Source: Hydrogenophaga sp. (GTDB lineage: Bacteria > Pseudomonadota > Gammaproteobacteria > Burkholderiales > Burkholderiaceae_C). Taken from it: a stretch of DNA of 64,000 bases. Numbering within the stretch: the stretch's first letter is position 1; the number at the start of each line of letters is the position of its first letter. The DNA lies in NCBI RefSeq assembly GCF_030651625.1, contig NZ_JAUSCF010000035.1:86901-150900 (forward strand), in the 5' to 3' direction. Shown piece by piece: positions 37,136 through 46,420 of the stretch. The position numbers and the translations under genes are program-made. The notes below the pieces were generated by a model. That model saw only the letters and a list, made by a program, of their open reading frames with translations, ran no database searches and was not told the DNA's origin.

Positions 37136-37364
37136 GGTCGATGGGGGCAGCCGGTGTGGGGCTTGCGATGGCCGTCTTCGTCGACCTGATGGGGGATGCC
37201 AAACGCCCGGCCACAGGTCGGTCACCGAGCGCTTGGCAATATTTTGTTTCATTGACGACAAGGCGTCTGTAGGACGCCACCTACATCGACAGCGGATTCT
37301 GCAACGCAGACCGGCCCGCCGTTTCCAAGCAGGGCGCGACCGATGAGCGTTCAGGTTTCAGTGG

Positions 37365-37676
37365 TCACTGGATGATGATGTCGTTGCGAACCGACTTCAC
37401 GCCGGGTGTGGCCCTGGCCAGGGATTCGGCGTGCGAGCGTTCGACACCTGTCTTCGCAAAGCCCGACAGCTGCACTGTGCCGTTCAGGGTCTCGACATTG
37501 ATCGCGAGCGCGCTGACCGTCGAGTCCTGGGCGAATCGCGCCTTGACGCGGGTGGTGATGGTGGCGTCGTCTATGAACGCGCCAACGGTTTGCTGGTCGC
37601 GCGCCACGGCGCAGCCGGTGAGCTGGACAACAGAGAGAGCGGTGGCCGCAGCCAGCACGATGTGAGCGATTTTCAT
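37365..37676 (-). CDS. BON-domain lipoprotein (small)
   Basis: 103 residues. Signal peptide with lipobox LTGC (Cys22) and one BON domain (DATITTRVKARFAQDSTVSALAINVETLNGTVQLSGFA). BON domains bind membranes and stabilise the outer membrane under osmotic stress (OsmY-like). Second of two BON genes here. Confidence 0.85.
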   Translation of the reverse strand: MKIAHIVLAAATALSVVQLTGCAVARDQQTVGAFIDDATITTRVKARFAQDSTVSALAINVETLNGTVQLSGFAKTGVERSHAESLARATPGVKSVRNDIIIQ

Positions 37677-37747
37677 GTTTTCCTCCAGATTGAAGCGGGC
37701 GGATGACCACCTCGCTGGTGGCCATCCCCCAGTGGAACCTCAGGCGT

Positions 37748-38188
37748 TCAGCTGCTCTTTTCCACCAACAGGCGGTTGTCCACAGCCACCACGCCGTCAA
37801 TGGCGGTGACCAGGCTGGTGGCCCTTTCACGCGCGGTTTCATCGGGTGCGGTGCCGATCAGCGCCACACGGCCGGATTCGGTGTCCACCTCGATGTCCAT
37901 CACGCTGAGTGCGCCGTCGGCGGCCAGAGCCGCCTGAACCTTGGCGGTGATGGCCATGTCGTTCGCACCATCACCGATCTTTTCACCGGCTTGAGACCCT
38001 GCAGCCTGGAGGTCACGGGTGGCTTCCTGCACGGTGGTACTGCCTTCGTTGGTCGCCGAACGAGCGGAATCGGCGGACCGATCGATCTGCTGACCTGCGG
38101 TTTGATTGTCGGATGGGCCGCAGGCCGCCATCAAGGCGGTGGCTGCGGCGGCTGCGATCAGGGCGGTGTAACGTTTGCTGTGTGTCAT
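37748..38188 (-). CDS. BON-domain lipoprotein
   Basis: 146 residues. Lipobox LMAAC (Cys23), a Ser/Gln/Ala-rich linker (RSADSARSATNEGSTTVQEA), then one BON domain (DMAITAKVQAALAADGALSVMDIEVDTESGRVALIGTAPDE). Outer-membrane or periplasmic stress protein. Same strand as the smaller BON gene and the CsbD gene, in a stress island. Confidence 0.85.
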   Translation of the reverse strand: MTHSKRYTALIAAAAATALMAACGPSDNQTAGQQIDRSADSARSATNEGSTTVQEATRDLQAAGSQAGEKIGDGANDMAITAKVQAALAADGALSVMDIEVDTESGRVALIGTAPDETARERATSLVTAIDGVVAVDNRLLVEKSS

Positions 38189-38330
38189 GGTGATGTCCTT
38201 TTCCTCCCGCCGGGACGTCCGGCGGATGGGTCAATGATGGATTTCAGAAGGGGGTGTGTCGGTCGGCAGACGCCGCATCGGCGTGTCGGACAATGCCGAC
38301 ATCGACCGACACAAAGTGGCGTTCGCTCGA

Positions 38331-38579
38331 TCAGACCTTGTCGGTCGGTCGCACGCTGGAGGGCTTGCTCAGCCAGTCGTCGCCGAGCTTGCGCTCCCAT
38401 TCGGTGACCTGGCGGTCGGCCTCGTCCTTGGCGCAGCCATAGCGTTCCTGGATCTTGCCGGCCAGCTGTTCGCGGCGGCCCGCCACCACGTCGAAGTCGT
38501 CGTCTGTGAGCTTGCCCCACTGCTCGATGACTTTGCCCTTGGCTTGCTTCCAGTTGCCTTCGATTCGATCCCAGTTCAT
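38331..38579 (-). CDS. CsbD-family general stress protein
   Basis: 82 residues, with MNWDRIEGNWKQAKGKVIEQWGKLTDDD and LAGKIQERYGCAKDEADRQV typical of CsbD. Cytosolic and small; expressed under general stress in many bacteria, biochemical role unknown. Strong RBS AAGGAGA. Confidence 0.9.
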   Translation of the reverse strand: MNWDRIEGNWKQAKGKVIEQWGKLTDDDFDVVAGRREQLAGKIQERYGCAKDEADRQVTEWERKLGDDWLSKPSSVRPTDKV

Positions 38580-38922
38580 GTGCTTCTCCTTGAAAATTGA
38601 TGAGGTTTGGCAGGTCGGTGGGTACCGACCCCGGCCTGCGTCGCTTGCAGCGCGTTGCCGTGACTTCACTGTAGGTGGGCTGGAAATGCAGGCCTGTCGG
38701 GCAAACGGCGGGTTTTTTGTAGGACAACGCCGATGCGCCGGCCATCAACCCGGACAGTGGCGAACTGGGGCTTTCCGCCCGTCGGGCATACGGCGACAAT
38801 CGCTCACGCAGAGCTGGCCGGCCTCCACCTTGGTGCGGGAGTGAGTCTGGTGTGTGAGAGCTGGACGGATTGCCCCGCCGCAGGCCTGTTAGATTTTCGG
38901 CATCCGAATCACCGAGAACTTC
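38580..38922. other. 343-bp gap between divergent csbD-like and LuxR-regulator genes
   Basis: Likely holds the divergent promoters of both genes. I see no gene, strong repeat or clear operator in it. Confidence 0.4.
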
Positions 38923-39558
38923 ATGATCAAAGTAGGCATCGTCGACGACCACGCCATCGTGCGCACCGGTCTGCGCCAGTTTCTCTCCGAGCATGTGGAC
39001 CTGCGGGTGGTGGGTGAGGCCAACGACGGCCGCGAGGCGCTGGAACTGGTGCGCGAGGGCAACGTCGACGTGCTGCTGATGGATATATCCATGCCCGATC
39101 ACGGCGGTGTGGATGCGCTGCAGGCCATCAAAGCGCGCTACCCCGATCTGGCGGTGCTCATCCTCAGCGGTTTTCCCGAAGCCCAGTACGCCACCACCCT
39201 GCTGCGCTTTGGTGCCAGCGGCTACCTGAACAAGGAATGCCCGCCCGAAGACATCGTCGCTGCCATCCGCGTGGTGGCACGCGGGCGCCGCTACATCAGC
39301 CCGGCGGTGGCCGAGTTGCTGGCCGACAGTGCGCTCGGGCCCGCCGAAGACCGCCCCTTGCACGAGCACTTGTCGGAGCGCGAAATGCAGGTGTTCCTTC
39401 GCCTCGCTCAAGGGGAGACCATCGGCGCCATGGCCGAGACCATGTTTCTCAGCGTCAAGACCGTGAGCACCTACCGCACTCGCGTGCTGCAAAAACTCAA
39501 GCTGGGCAGTAACAGCGATCTGACCTACTACGCGGTAAAAAACGGCCTCATTCAGTAG
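38923..39558 (+). CDS. NarL/FixJ-type response regulator
   Basis: 211 residues. Receiver domain (phospho-Asp in LLMDISMPDHGG, about residue 54), then a LuxR-type HTH (LSEREMQVFLRLAQGETIGAMAETMFLSVKTVSTYRTRVLQKL). It is a plausible DNA-binding partner for the NarX-type kinase at 35273-36646 although on the other strand. That kinase's adjacent receiver has no output domain. Confidence 0.9.
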   Translation: MIKVGIVDDHAIVRTGLRQFLSEHVDLRVVGEANDGREALELVREGNVDVLLMDISMPDHGGVDALQAIKARYPDLAVLILSGFPEAQYATTLLRFGASGYLNKECPPEDIVAAIRVVARGRRYISPAVAELLADSALGPAEDRPLHEHLSEREMQVFLRLAQGETIGAMAETMFLSVKTVSTYRTRVLQKLKLGSNSDLTYYAVKNGLIQ

Positions 39559-39582
39559 CTCCCCTTGCGCAGGGGGGCACGC

Positions 39583-41001
39583 CTACAACCACCGCTCGAT
39601 CATCCGGCTCATTCCCTCGAACATGCGCAGGTGCAGCCCCCGCTGGTGCCAGGCCTCCAGCGTGACCGGTTCGGATGCGGCGCGGTCCTTTTCAAACAGG
39701 GCGGTCATCTCGGCGCCAAAATCGTCGCCCAGCACGATCACATTGAGTTCGTTGTTGGTCACGAAGCTCAGCCAGTCCAGGTTGCTCGACCCCACGGTGG
39801 AGAACACGCCGTCGATGACGGCCGTTTTGGCGTGCATCACCGCGTGCTGCATCTCGTGGATGCGAACGCCGGCCTCCAGCAGGTCGGTGTAATACGAGCG
39901 GCCCGCATGCAGTGCCAGCAGCGAGTCACCCCGTCCCGGCAGCACCAGCTCCACCGCCACGCCGCGCCGAGCCGCTTCGATCAGCGCCTGGACAAAGTCG
40001 CTGCCGGGCGCAAAGTAGGCGATGGTCAGCCGCACGCTCACCTGGGCCGCGTCGATGCCCGCCAGCAACGCGCTGTAGATCCGGTTCTCCGGTTCGCGCG
40101 CGTCGCTGGGCAGCACCTTGACCACCCGCTGGCCAGGCTCCGCCGCGCCACGCCGGGGGGCGGGGGTGCCCAGTTCGCCCTTGCAGCCCTGGTCCCGCCA
40201 GGTGGATTCAAACACCTTCGCCAGCACCGGCACCACTGGCCCCTCCAGTTCAATCTGGGTGTCGCGCCAGCCGTCGGTCAGCGAGTCTCTGGATGCTGCG
40301 GCGCGGCGCCTGCCGAACGAGCTCGATCCGTAGACGCGGCTGATGTTGATGCCGCCGGTGAAGGCGGCGTCTTCGTCCACCACCAGCAGCTTGCGGTGGT
40401 CGCGGTGCGTGATGCCCCAGTACCCGGGGCGGCGGACCGGGTTGAGCGGATTGAAGGCGCACACCGACACGCCGCCGTCTCTGAGCCGGTCAAAAAATTC
40501 CAGTGGCGTGGTGATCGAGCCCACCGCGTCGTAGATCAGCGAGACCTTGACGCCCTCGGCCGCCTTGAGCAGCAGGAGATCGGCCACCTCGGCGGCCACA
40601 CCACCGTCTTCGACGATGTAGCTCTCCAGATACACCCGACCCCTGGCCTGGGCGATCGCCGCCTTCATGGCGGTGAATGTGGCGGGGCCGTCGACCAGCA
40701 GGCGGGTGCGATTGCCACGGATCAGGTCCGTGTCGCCGCTCGCGCTCAGTGTCTGCAGATGGTGTGTCAGCAGGTCCCCCTGGCCTTCTCCGGCGAGGCG
40801 ACGCAAGGTGCTGCGACCGGCCTGGGCCGACACCTGTCCGGTGGCGCCGCGCACGTTGACCTGTCCGGTCTGCCCGTCGGGCAGGGAGGCGGTGCGCGGT
40901 GGCAGGCTCGAACAGGCAGTCACCAGCAAGCCCAGGCACACACAAAGACAGCTTGAAGCAAGCAGGCGCAGGCTGCCTGACTGAAAGGAGTTGCGTCGCA
41001 T
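39583..41001 (-). CDS. phospholipase D-like/cardiolipin synthase-like lipoprotein
   Basis: 472 residues. Lipobox LVTAC at about residue 31, so it is a lipoprotein. Two HKD motifs form the active site: HRKLLVVD (in THRDHRKLLVVDE) and HAKTAVID (in AVMHAKTAVIDG). GSSNLDWLS after the second is typical. Such enzymes transfer phosphatidyl groups; cardiolipin synthesis is the likely reaction, but a phospholipase is possible. The lipoprotein form is unusual for a true Cls. Confidence 0.82.
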   Translation of the reverse strand: MRRNSFQSGSLRLLASSCLCVCLGLLVTACSSLPPRTASLPDGQTGQVNVRGATGQVSAQAGRSTLRRLAGEGQGDLLTHHLQTLSASGDTDLIRGNRTRLLVDGPATFTAMKAAIAQARGRVYLESYIVEDGGVAAEVADLLLLKAAEGVKVSLIYDAVGSITTPLEFFDRLRDGGVSVCAFNPLNPVRRPGYWGITHRDHRKLLVVDEDAAFTGGINISRVYGSSSFGRRRAAASRDSLTDGWRDTQIELEGPVVPVLAKVFESTWRDQGCKGELGTPAPRRGAAEPGQRVVKVLPSDAREPENRIYSALLAGIDAAQVSVRLTIAYFAPGSDFVQALIEAARRGVAVELVLPGRGDSLLALHAGRSYYTDLLEAGVRIHEMQHAVMHAKTAVIDGVFSTVGSSNLDWLSFVTNNELNVIVLGDDFGAEMTALFEKDRAASEPVTLEAWHQRGLHLRMFEGMSRMIERWL

Positions 41002-41262
41002 CAGAATCACCGGAGCAGAAATGAAGGTGGGTGAACGCGAAAGGGGCACCCGGGGGCACCTGAGCAAGACCGATCCGGCACGCAGCCGCTTGAGACTCGG
41101 TGGGGCGCCAGACCAGTTTGCATGTCGGCGCAATCCTACGCTGCCACGCGGCTTTTGCTTGCATTCAGCGCGTCGATGGCTGCCTACAGTGGAGTCATTG
41201 CAACGGTGGTCGTTGCGAAGTGCCGGCCCAGCGGCAACGCAGGGCCCATACAGGAGTCAAAA

Positions 41263-41427
41263 ATGTTGCATTACGCCGTCGTCTTCTTTGTGATCGCTCT
41301 GATTTCTGCCGTGTTGGGCTTTGGCGGTATCGCCGCAGGCGCTGCCGGAATCGCCAAGATTCTTTTTGGCGTGTTCCTCGTCATGGCCATCATCTCGTTC
41401 CTGTTCGGCCTTTCCCGCAGGCGCTGA
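41263..41427 (+). CDS. DUF1328 (YtjA-type) small membrane protein
   Basis: 54 residues with two hydrophobic segments ([45 protein letters not shown]) and a short basic tail. Typical of DUF1328 stress proteins. CAGGAG precedes the ATG. Confidence 0.88.
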   Translation: MLHYAVVFFVIALISAVLGFGGIAAGAAGIAKILFGVFLVMAIISFLFGLSRRR

Positions 41428-41482
41428 GCCTGCGTCACCCCCAATTTCATTCCATCCAATCACTTGAAGGAGCCTGTTCATC

Positions 41483-41899
41483 ATGATCAAGAACGCCGAG
41501 ACCCTCGCCCACAACGCCGTCGCCACCGCGAGCGACCTCTCTGACCGCGCCGCACGCGAGGCCGATCAGACCTTGGTGGCCACCAGGCGCGCCGCCGCCG
41601 ACGCTTCGAAGTCGTTGCGCGAGGGCTTCGAGGCCTTGCAGGAAGAAGTGCCGTCGGCCCTGGCTCGCGCAGCCGCCCAGGCCGAAGCGCTTTCGAAAGA
41701 AGGACTGGAGCGTGCGCGCCGTGCCAAGGAGGCCGTCCGTGAACAAGCCCTTCGCGCCGGCGACCAGACGGTGAACTACATCAAGGACGAACCCGTCAAG
41801 GCGGTGGCGATTGCCGCCGGTGTGGGAGCGGTTGCCGCCCTGCTGGTGGGCTGGCTCGGTCGTTCCTCACGCCACGCGCACGCCAACGGGCGGCGTTGA
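41483..41899 (+). CDS. DUF883-like protein with C-terminal membrane anchor
   Basis: 138 residues. Long Ala/Arg/Glu-rich amphipathic helix (about 20-90) and a C-terminal transmembrane segment (VAIAAGVGAVAALLVGWLG, about 110-128). This layout matches ElaB/YqjD (DUF883) proteins that anchor ribosomes at the inner membrane in stationary phase. It lies 55 bp after the DUF1328 gene. Confidence 0.75.
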   Translation: MIKNAETLAHNAVATASDLSDRAAREADQTLVATRRAAADASKSLREGFEALQEEVPSALARAAAQAEALSKEGLERARRAKEAVREQALRAGDQTVNYIKDEPVKAVAIAAGVGAVAALLVGWLGRSSRHAHANGRR

Positions 41900-42218
41900 T
41901 GTGGGACCGCAGACGCACTTGGCAGCGTCTGTGGCCGAAACCCGCAAAGGAGGCACAGAGTGCCTCCTTTTTTGCCTCCTCGTCCAACCAATTGAACGCG
42001 CGCCCGTTGCGAGCACGGTTGAACGCTTGTTCATCCGGTCGAACGCAGGTCGCGCCGATTGCCACCCCTGTGTTTGATGGACGAACCTTCCCACATCCAG
42101 GCGATCCATCCCCACCACATGGACCTTTGCCACGGTCTTCAGCAAAAACCCGGTGCGATACTGGTCTTCGCATGGCATGCCGCAGGGCTGCCACCCTTCA
42201 GGAGAGGCACCGAGCGCC
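41900..42218. other. 319-bp gap with terminator
   Basis: Contains the terminator at 41945-41975; the rest shows no gene on either strand that I can support. The glycoside hydrolase-like gene may begin within it at 42153. Confidence 0.4.
41945..41975 (+). terminator. rho-independent terminator after DUF883-like gene
   Basis: An AAAGGAGGCA/TGCCTCCTTT stem with a 5-nt loop is followed by a T-rich tract. It closes the DUF1328-DUF883 unit. Confidence 0.85.
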
Positions 42219-44516
42219 GTGATCAACGCCACCTTTTATCGATTTTTTCGCGGTTGTCGATACCCTGCAGGGTCATTGGGCAGCGTTGCGGGGCTCCTGC
42301 TGGCGGTCGCCGCACACGCGCAGACCGCCGCACCGTCCACCTGGGCCTTCAGCCCCGAGCGGGACCGGTTCCAGACCGGTGCGTTGCTGGACCTGCGCCA
42401 TCTCAACGAGGCTGTGGCCGGGCAGTCCGGCTTTGTGCAGGTGAACCAGCAGGGGCGTTTTGTGCGCCCAGATGGTCAGCCGATCCGCTTCTGGGCCGTC
42501 AACAGCGATGTGGACCGCCAGCCGCAGGTGGCGCGCGGTCCGCTGTGGCCCCAGGGCGGAAGCGACCTTGCACATCACGCGCGTTTTCTGGCCAAGCGGG
42601 GGGTGAACATGGTGCGTCAGCACCGCCAGATCAGCCCCGACCTGCAAACCCACCCCGATGCGTTGCTGACCGACATCAACGAAGCCGAGCGCGATGCCAT
42701 CTGGCGCATGGTGGCGGCCATGCGCAAGGAGGGCATCTACACAACGCTCTCGCCTTACTGGGCCGTGCCCATGAAGTTCGCTCAAAGCTGGGGGATAGCC
42801 GGTGGCAACGAGCAAGCGGCGCTGGGGCTGCTGTTCTTCGATGAAACATTGCGGTCGGCTTACAAGGTCTGGCTGAAGAAGCTTCTGACCGAGAAGAACC
42901 CCTACACCGGGCTGTCATTGGCGCAGGACCCGAGCCTGGCCGTGTTCCAGTTGCAGAACGAAGACAGCCTGCTGTTCTGGACCGTCGATGCCATCCAGGG
43001 GCCACAGCGCGCCGCACTGGAGCGCCGCTTCGCCCAATTTGTCCAAAGCAAGCACGGCTCGCTGGAGGCGGCGCAAGCCGCATGGGGCCGCAGCGGGATG
43101 GAAGGCGACCAGCCCGCGGCCGGTCGGCTCGCCCTGGTCAATATCTGGGAACTCACGCAGCCGCCCGCGCAGAATGGGCGCGGCCGGCGCATCGCCGACC
43201 AGACCGAGTTCTACGCGCGCACCATGCACGACTTCAATCGCGAGATGGTCGACTACCTGCGCAAGGAACTGGGCATGAAGTCCCTCATCAACGCGGGCAA
43301 CTGGAAAACCGCCAGTGCCGAACGACTGGGCGATGTGGAGCGCTGGAGCTATCTGCCGGGCGAGGTTGATGCGGTGAACCACTACTTCGGTGGTGTGCAC
43401 CAGGGCCCGGACAACGGCTGGGCCATCATGCAGGGCGACCGTTTCACCAGCGACAGCGCGCTGCTGCAACCGCACCTGTTGCCGGTCAACCTCAAACAGA
43501 CGCAGGGCCGTCCCATGATGGTCACGGAAAGCGCGTGGGTGCTGCCCAACGCCCACGGCGCCGAAGGCCCGTTCCTGATCGCGGCCTACACCTCGCTCAC
43601 CAGTGTGGCCGCCTACCACTGGTTTGCCACGGTTCACGAGGGCTGGGCCCCGCCGCATTCGGCCAACGGCTACCAGCCGTCCCAGCACAAGTGGACCTTC
43701 GTCACGCCTGAGGTGCTGGGCAGCTTTCCGGCTGCGGCGCTGGCCTACCGCCGTGGCGACATTCGAACCGGCCAGCCGGTGCTGGTGGAGCAGCGGCCAT
43801 TGCCCGCCCTGTGGCAACGCCAGACTCCTCGGCTTTTCGAGGGCGCCAGCTTCGACCCCAACCGCGACACCGGCGCCGGTGCGCGCACCGGGCCCGCAAG
43901 CCGCGCTGCGGTGTCTCCCGATGCGTTTCTGGTGGGTCCGGTGCAGGTGCGACTGGGGGCTGACCTCGCAGCCGCCACCTACGCCGCCGATCTGGGTGCG
44001 TGGACGGACGGGGACCGCATCCGGGCCAACACCGGTGAACTCACGCTCGATCACCGGCTGGGCGTGGCCACTGTCGACACGCCCAGGACCCAGGGCGTGG
44101 CCGCCCATTTTCATCGGGCGCCGGTCCACCAGCTGAGCACGCTCGGCGTGCGTTCGGACAACCCCTTTGGTGCCCTCATGGCCACCTCGCTGGACGACAA
44201 GCCGCTCGACGAATCCCGCTCGGTGCTGCTGCAGTACGCCACCCAGAGCCGACCCACCGGCTGGCGCGAAAAGCCGGTCACGCTTGCGCTGGAAGGCGGC
44301 GGCACAGCACCGGGCTGGGAAATCGAGTCTTATGGCGGTGCACCCTGGCAGGTGGTGCAGCCCCGCATCCAGGTCAGCCTGCGCAACCCGTACCTGCGCC
44401 GTGCCACCGCGCTGGACATGAACGGCATGCCCTTGGCTGCTGTGCCCGTGCAGAGACAGGGCGGCACATTGCGACTGCGGTTTCCGCCAGCGACGATGTA
44501 TGTGGTGTTGCGCTGA
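42219..44516 (+). CDS. exported glycoside hydrolase-like TIM-barrel protein
   Basis: 765 residues from GTG 42219 (a GTG at 42153 is also possible); the signal peptide ends at AVAAHA. The N-terminal part is a clan A-like barrel: IRFWAVNSD, FLAKRGVNMVRQH, VFQLQNEDSLLFW (possible acid/base Glu) and RPMMVTESAWVLPN (possible nucleophile Glu). The C-terminal 300 residues look beta-rich. Substrate and exact GH family unknown. No obvious partner gene. Confidence 0.68.
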   Translation: MINATFYRFFRGCRYPAGSLGSVAGLLLAVAAHAQTAAPSTWAFSPERDRFQTGALLDLRHLNEAVAGQSGFVQVNQQGRFVRPDGQPIRFWAVNSDVDRQPQVARGPLWPQGGSDLAHHARFLAKRGVNMVRQHRQISPDLQTHPDALLTDINEAERDAIWRMVAAMRKEGIYTTLSPYWAVPMKFAQSWGIAGGNEQAALGLLFFDETLRSAYKVWLKKLLTEKNPYTGLSLAQDPSLAVFQLQNEDSLLFWTVDAIQGPQRAALERRFAQFVQSKHGSLEAAQAAWGRSGMEGDQPAAGRLALVNIWELTQPPAQNGRGRRIADQTEFYARTMHDFNREMVDYLRKELGMKSLINAGNWKTASAERLGDVERWSYLPGEVDAVNHYFGGVHQGPDNGWAIMQGDRFTSDSALLQPHLLPVNLKQTQGRPMMVTESAWVLPNAHGAEGPFLIAAYTSLTSVAAYHWFATVHEGWAPPHSANGYQPSQHKWTFVTPEVLGSFPAAALAYRRGDIRTGQPVLVEQRPLPALWQRQTPRLFEGASFDPNRDTGAGARTGPASRAAVSPDAFLVGPVQVRLGADLAAATYAADLGAWTDGDRIRANTGELTLDHRLGVATVDTPRTQGVAAHFHRAPVHQLSTLGVRSDNPFGALMATSLDDKPLDESRSVLLQYATQSRPTGWREKPVTLALEGGGTAPGWEIESYGGAPWQVVQPRIQVSLRNPYLRRATALDMNGMPLAAVPVQRQGGTLRLRFPPATMYVVLR

Positions 44517-44573
44517 ACGGCGTGCGTGTCTTCACTCCCTCGCCCCGCTGGTGAGCGGGCGGCGGCGCGGGTG

Positions 44574-45455
44574 TCACGCGCTTTCCATCAATTCAATGAA
44601 CCGCTTTGCCCCCAGCCCGAGCGGCCGGTCGTTCTGCCACACCACATCCACCCACAGCCGCAACTGGTTGCCCATGTTCGCAAACTGAACCTCGGTCAAC
44701 TGCCCCGAAGCCACCAGCGGCTCCACCAGGCGCTGAGGCAGATAGGCCCAACCCAGCCCGGCCTGCACCAGGCTCAGCGTGGCCAGGTGGCTGTCGGTGC
44801 GCCAGAGTTGGCGTGCCACCAGCACGCGCGGGTCGGCTGCATGACGGTCTCGACCGGCGACGGCGATCTGACGAACGTCCACCAGGTCTTCCAGCCGCCA
44901 GCGGGTCTGGCGGCCGCGCGCTTCCGGGTGGTCAGGCGACATCACCGCCACCAGGGTTTCGTGCCCCACTTCCTGAAAAGACTCCCGCTCGTCGGTGCCG
45001 GGGCGCTCAAACACCAGTGCCAGATGCGCCTCGCCGGCGTACAGCATGCGCAGCGCATCCGCTTGCGGGGCCGACAGCACCTCCACGTCCAGTGCAGGAA
45101 ATTCAGCCGCCAGCACGGCCAGTGGCCGGCTCCAGGGGGCCGAAAGCAGTTCCGGCGCGATGGCCAGCGTCAGCCGCCGTTCCAGGCCCTGGTGCAACTG
45201 TTGCGCGTGTGCCTGCAGCTGCCTCAACTGCCGGGCCAGTTGCCGCGCCTGCGGCTCCAGCGCGCGGGCCACATCGGTGGGACGCGGCTCGCGCGTGCTG
45301 CGGTCGAACAGCGTCAGGTCCAGCTCGGCCTCCAGTTGCGCAATCGTCATGCTCACCGCAGATGGCACCCGGCCCAGGTGGCGCGCAGCCGCCGAGAAAG
45401 AGCCGCAGTCCAGCACCGCTAGAAACACCCGGACGTTGTCGCTGGAGAAGGCCAT
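44574..45455 (-). CDS. LysR-family transcriptional regulator
   Basis: 293 residues. N-terminal winged HTH (NVRVFLAVLDCGSFSAAARHLGRVPSAVSMTIAQLEAELDLTLFDRST, about 7-55), then a periplasmic-binding-like effector domain. It is divergent from the PACE efflux gene, with two inverted repeats in the gap, so it probably controls that gene, as AceR controls aceI. Confidence 0.92.
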   Translation of the reverse strand: MAFSSDNVRVFLAVLDCGSFSAAARHLGRVPSAVSMTIAQLEAELDLTLFDRSTREPRPTDVARALEPQARQLARQLRQLQAHAQQLHQGLERRLTLAIAPELLSAPWSRPLAVLAAEFPALDVEVLSAPQADALRMLYAGEAHLALVFERPGTDERESFQEVGHETLVAVMSPDHPEARGRQTRWRLEDLVDVRQIAVAGRDRHAADPRVLVARQLWRTDSHLATLSLVQAGLGWAYLPQRLVEPLVASGQLTEVQFANMGNQLRLWVDVVWQNDRPLGLGAKRFIELMESA

Positions 45456-45464
45456 GGACGCAAC

Positions 45465-45504
45465 ATATCAGAAATATTGATATTAACTGACTTTTATCGT
45501 CAGT
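45465..45504. promoter_or_regulatory. two inverted repeats between LysR and PACE genes (operator candidates)
   Basis: ATATCA-N7-TGATAT (45465-45483) and ACTGAC-N7-GTCAGT (45486-45504) lie side by side. The first abuts the LysR start (45455). The 19-bp lengths fit LysR-type binding sites for RBS and ABS. Confidence 0.5.
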
Positions 45505-45589
45505 GAGATCCCACTAACATCCTTGCTTCCGTGCCCGTACCGTCGGCGCTCGGCTCCACACAGTACCCGCACTCCAGTCACCGAACGCC

Positions 45590-46027
45590 ATGCAGGGCAT
45601 CAAGAGAAAACTCGTTTACGTCACGCTCTACGAAATCATCGCCATCGCCTGTTCCACCACCGCGCTGGCCTTGTTGTTCGGCAAGAGCATGGGTCACGCG
45701 AGTGTCGTGGCCGTGGCCGCCTCAGCGATTGCGGTGATGTGGAATCTCGTTTTCAACACCCTGTTCGAGCGCTGGGAAAGCCGCCAGATCAAGCGAGGGC
45801 GCAGTCTGGGCCGGCGCGCGGCGCACGCGGTTGGCTTCGAGAGTGGTCTGGTGATCCTCCTCGTGCCGCTGTTCGCCTGGTGGTTCAATATTTCACTTTG
45901 GCAGGCCCTCGTGCTTGACTTGGGTCTGATCGTTTTCTTTCTCGTCTACACCTTCGTCTTCAACCTCGCGTTTGACAAAGTGTTCGGCCTGCCGGCATCG
46001 GCCCTGCCGGTGCCGCAGTGCACCTGA
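45590..46027 (+). CDS. PACE-family efflux transporter
   Basis: 145 residues with four hydrophobic helices in two tandem repeats (VTLYEIIAIACSTTALALLF, VAVAASAIAVMWNLVFNTLFERWE; then AVGFESGLVILLVPLFAWWF, VLDLGLIVFFLVYTFVFNLAFDKVF). E and WN motifs are as in AceI, which exports chlorhexidine and short diamines. Divergent LysR regulator upstream. Confidence 0.88.
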   Translation: MQGIKRKLVYVTLYEIIAIACSTTALALLFGKSMGHASVVAVAASAIAVMWNLVFNTLFERWESRQIKRGRSLGRRAAHAVGFESGLVILLVPLFAWWFNISLWQALVLDLGLIVFFLVYTFVFNLAFDKVFGLPASALPVPQCT

Positions 46028-46081
46028 TTGCGCAGGCGGTACGCTGCTGCCCTGTTCTCATGGCCCTACCAGGCTTGCACC

Positions 46082-46369
46082 ATGGCTGACGTCCTCACCC
46101 GCCACCTGCGCATCACCGGCCGCGTGCAAGGGGTGGGATATCGATGGAGCATGGCTCAGCAGGCGCAACGCCTGGGAGTGAATGGCTGGGTGCGAAACCG
46201 CCTTGACGGAAGCGTGGAAGCGGTGGCGTGTGGATCTGCGGAAGCGGTGCAGGCACTGGTGGATTGGGCGCAGCATGGTCCGGAGCAGGCCCAGGTGGTC
46301 GATGTATTCGCGACCGTGGCGGAAACCCTCGAGGTATTGGGCAGGTTTGAACAGCGAGACACGCGGTAA
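46082..46369 (+). CDS. acyP: acylphosphatase
   Basis: 95 residues. Signature [12 protein letters not shown] (catalytic Arg) and [17 protein letters not shown] (catalytic Asn) match the acylphosphatase family. Hydrolyses acyl phosphates in the cytosol. Confidence 0.92.
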   Translation: MADVLTRHLRITGRVQGVGYRWSMAQQAQRLGVNGWVRNRLDGSVEAVACGSAEAVQALVDWAQHGPEQAQVVDVFATVAETLEVLGRFEQRDTR

Positions 46370-46420
46370 CTCAATGGCATTGCCTATGATGCAAGCTTCA
46401 ACCTCAGCGAGGCAGGCACC

